A DNA stretch of 64,000 bases, from the NCBI RefSeq assembly GCF_910592395.1, contig NC_088320.1, forward strand, positions 6,572,001 through 6,636,000, written 5' to 3'. The notes beneath the pieces were generated by a model. That model saw nothing but the letters and a program-made list of their open reading frames with translations, did not search any database and was not told the DNA's origin. This document shows positions 61,146-64,000 of the stretch, piece after piece. The first letter of the stretch is position 1; each line of letters starts with the position of its first letter. Made by a program: the position numbers and the translations under genes. Source of the DNA: Lineus longissimus. Its lineage: Eukaryota > Nemertea > Pilidiophora > Heteronemertea > Lineidae.

Positions 61146-61355
61146 CACTTCATTTCTATAAAAATCGCTCGGCTCATTTGCAGGGCGCATCAGGGACGCT
61201 CCTTTTGGCCCTGCACTTGTGCCAAACCAATTTGAGCTCGAAGTCAGGACGCTTGACTATTAATTGAAATAAAGTAGACACGTCTGGACTGGTTTTGTCT
61301 GCCCTCTCTGTACCAACAATGATCAAGCAAAACGAAGACATTTACAGACAACTAG

Positions 61356-61361
61356 TTTATT
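61356..61361 (-). terminator. AATAAA polyadenylation signal of gene B
   Basis: AATAAA on the minus strand lies 46 bases beyond the gene B stop codon, giving a very short 3' untranslated region. Confidence 0.65.
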
Positions 61362-61406
61362 TCCGAAGGAAACTACAGTTTACCGAAATAGTTATCGGGT
61401 TCAAGT

Positions 61407-63289
61407 CTACTTTCCGGCGAGGATCGCTGACGAAGCAAGTGCGATGATGGCAGAGACGGCTTTATCGGAAACCTTCATCAGACCTAGAAGACAAAGAACC
61501 AGCATTACTGACACTGTATTAATCAACCTCGTACATGTAGGTCACAGTATAGTGAAGGTTTATTGCCCAGTCTTAACTACGCTATCAACCATATCTTGAA
61601 GCGTGTCAAGTAATTTTCACTCTGTTTTCTACCTCAGAAGTGAGATTTTGTTGTACATTTACGGTCACACAAAGCACTATAAATAGGAGTAAGTTAGGAA
61701 TTACAGGGACGATTACAGTGACAATTAGTTAAATTACCAACAGCGAAATTACCAAGCTGTCAGCTACCCAGTTACTTTTCACGCTACAGTTATAAATTCT
61801 CCTTACCAAAACAGAAACATTCAAAATCTGACGCGATAATGACGCTTCTCCGATTCAATGATCTCAAGTGAGCCTCCGTGCAGCGATCGTCGCTTTGATG
61901 TTGGGTACGACGACTTGGGAATACATTGCGTGGAGCTTGAAGTTTGTCACCTGAACACAATCGTGGCATTAAGACGAGAATTGAAAGTTCATTCACTAAT
62001 GTTGAGTATATGTCCTGAAACAAAATACCTCACCTTTGCCGACTTTCTCCACTGCTTGTGCGAGGTGAGGATTGTAGATCTTGCTCTTTGATAGTTTACC
62101 GTCCTTACCACACTTCCTGTAATGAAATCGCAATGTTGAACAGCAAAATATGACATTGTATATGTTATTGAATGAGAACAATGAATCTTTCTCGCCGCTA
62201 GTACTGGTGAATTTCGTGTTAAGGTGGATTCCTCAGTCTGAAGTATCACCACTTGACCACCCTGATCATGAACTCACTCTCCCTTCTGAACGAGCCAGTC
62301 AGTCTGTTATTACATCGCAATACTGCTTCCTTCCGAGAAGAAGTAACTCTGGTGTTCTTCTGGTATGTTTTAGGATAGATCGGAGTTAAAGTGGAAAGCG
62401 GAATGATAATCTATGCCATCTTTGATGTCAGAACCATAAAGCCTAAACGTTAAGTTTATTTGACTAAAAATGTGTGTGGCAATTTTTTACCCCGTCCGAG
62501 CCGCTAACTTAAAACACCGTGCCGATACTGACATTATTAAGTTGAGACCTCATTCAACTTCGTGTTAATGTGTGTACAATCTACACGAGACTCCTGTTGG
62601 CTGTAATTGTTGAAATTCAGGATTGTTGATGTACTTCGAAAAACTAAACTAAAGAAGATCTGAACAAATAATCTTATAATTAAGAAAATGGTATTTTCGA
62701 CAAGCATGCGCATTCCTACATACTGCCAGAACCTCTTCCTTCCCAGGTAGAAAGCCTTGCATGTGCCGAGGCGGGTGACAATGTTATTTTTTGCACAATT
62801 CAACTCTTTTTGGCAAACACTAGATCTAATGCCTTGCTCTCCTTGATACTTCGGCCACTTGGCGGCGGCGACTGAAATGGGTAGAAAATAATGGAAAGTT
62901 TGTATAATCTTCAAGACCATGGGTTTACAATTGTTGTTTGTCGGTTCCGAGTTGTAAATACACATGTAGAACTTCAAATGTCAATAGAAACCTCAATGAA
63001 TCAGCTCGAAATACATTTTTTTTAAATGGCAAAAATGCAATGAAACCAGACAAATCTAACGTTTTGTTATTTTCATCAATTCGATAATGAATATATAGTG
63101 GCTTCAGTAACCTTTTGCGGACGAGAAAACAGTACAATTGAAATTTATTATTTTTACACTTTGCTTAGATTTATTGAAATCTGAACAAAATAATTAAAAG
63201 GCGAAATTATATGATTTTCATGTTGTCCTACCTGAGTGGATGGTCAGAACCACGAGAAGGAAAACGGATATCATCTGTTTGCGGTCCAT
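61407..63289 (-). CDS. Gene B: paralogue of gene A with four cysteines
   Basis: Four coding exons (63232-63289, 62724-62871, 62034-62116, 61407-61483) join in phases 1, 2 and 1, exactly as in gene A, and give 121 residues. Residues 1-19 are a signal peptide (MDRKQMISVFLLVVLTIHS). The mature protein keeps CQKE, LGRKRFWQKCG, AVEK.GKG and the tail (GLMKVSDKAVSAII...), extended here to SSAILAGK. Cysteines are at 39, 45, 57 and 71. The positions of A's fourth and sixth cysteines are Tyr61 and Tyr83, each one base away (TGC to TAC). All introns are GT-AG. Net charge is about +15. Frames and splice sites are intact, so it is probably expressed. The function is unknown, as for A. Confidence 0.83.
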
Positions 63290-63754
63290 GACTATATCTC
63301 TTGGTTCTAGGTCAGTGCTATAACAGGTATGGAGAACGGAGTATGTTATGGGTTATTCAAAAATAACTGGATTTAAAACGAACTGCACTTTACAGTGTAA
63401 ATGCACTATGCGCAAACGAAGCCTCGTTTTGAATTCAGCGGTTATGGTTACCGCAAGTGTTGGTGCAAAATGTGGAAGCGTTGATTAATTTGCGATATTT
63501 TAGAATTGAAATTGATACATCACTGTCGGTATTGATTGCCTCATCAACACCGCTCTGCCTCAGTTTTGTTCACTACATTTTAGCTCCACCCTCACTGTTT
63601 TAGCGAGAACACCAATATCTCCAGTTCGGTATCAAATTCCTTAATCATTTAGTCTACCGTGGCTACGCCTCTGGTGTGCTCCCCAACATAACAAGTTGTC
63701 TTTTTTATAACTTATGACAATAAGGAGGTGCAAAAATTGATAGGTCGCTCCTTG

Positions 63755-63893
63755 GAAACGTCTTGTTTCTTTTTTCATGTCACCAAAAACACTTATTACT
63801 TCAAAAACACATTACTTTGAAGTGACGTGTTTTTGATGTCACTCTAATGACAAGTGAAACGTGACACACTGCAGTGGGGAAACGTGAACTCTA
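63755..63893. mobile_element. MITE, 'TTCACGTT-TCAC' family, diverged copy 3
   Basis: GTGAAACGTGACACACTGC and GGGGAAACGTGAACTCTATA at the right side match the other copies. The interior holds its own hairpin (TGTCACCAAAAACAC against GTGTTTTTGATGTCA). It lies about 0.5 kb upstream of the gene B start codon. Confidence 0.5.
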
Positions 63894-64000
63894 TATATTA
63901 GCCGGTAATCGTGAAAGTGGCCTAATTTGCTGCTGAACGCTGAGGAGTACTATAAAGTAAGTATCAAATGAACATGCGTTTCCAGTGACTGGTGTATCAT

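Larger units (their letters stand above)
59070..61350. other. Intergenic region between convergent genes A and B
   Basis: No host exon is visible. It holds a locally duplicated 'AAAGGTGGC(A/G)C' stretch (about 59600-59690 and 59965-60070), a dispersed repeat, a reverse transcriptase fragment and a SINE-like segment, described separately. Confidence 0.6.

Overview
The window is nuclear DNA of an invertebrate animal. Genes are split by GT-AG introns, some have TATA boxes and AATAAA signals, and they are spread among many decayed transposons. The families seen are a sclerostin-type cystine-knot factor, MS4A/CD20-like four-pass membrane proteins, PAN-domain secreted proteins, a CHST15-type Golgi sulfotransferase homologue, and a THAP/P2X7-domain Kolobok-like transposon. 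Together these suggest a marine lophotrochozoan (mollusc, brachiopod or annelid). An invertebrate deuterostome such as amphioxus is not excluded. No ribosomal RNA, credible tRNA, CRISPR or bacterial operon was seen.

Layout. 1-25 kb is gene-poor. It holds the last exon of a sclerostin/SOSTDC1-like gene (6137-6540), some weak exon candidates, and several inverted-repeat elements. 25-37 kb holds three four-pass membrane protein genes (25.1-25.75 kb minus, 32.2-32.95 kb minus, 35.5-36.5 kb plus), an intronless propeller-like ORF (28.87-29.92 kb minus) and a signal-peptide plus PAN exon (30.42-30.72 kb minus). 37.9-41.9 kb is a six-exon sulfotransferase-like gene whose frames and splice phases close completely (633 aa). 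Both of its expected PAPS-binding motifs are altered. 42.6-47.9 kb (minus) is a three-exon gene for a 1,324-aa secreted proline-rich protein. It contains three nested repeat classes (3 x 83 aa, 2 x 109 aa, about 23 x 20 aa) and ends in a PAN domain.

49.7-53.0 kb is mobile DNA: a broken CR1/L2-like retrotransposon and nested foldback elements. 53.6-63.3 kb holds the most distinctive system, two convergent paralogous genes (A plus, B minus). Each encodes a small secreted, strongly cationic, cysteine-rich protein with a helical C-terminal tail, and each has four coding exons at matching positions. A has six cysteines. B lacks exactly two of them, each replaced by tyrosine, which suggests that those two form a disulfide in A. 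Gene A uses a GC-AG intron where B uses GT-AG. I do not recognise the family. Its features resemble host-defence peptides or toxins, but its function is unknown.

The genes do not form a pathway. Several encode secreted or cell-surface products, and local duplication has shaped the region (four-pass genes, A/B pair, repeat protein). All splice models were read by eye from the sequence. Coordinates may be off by a base or two where no reading frame fixes them.
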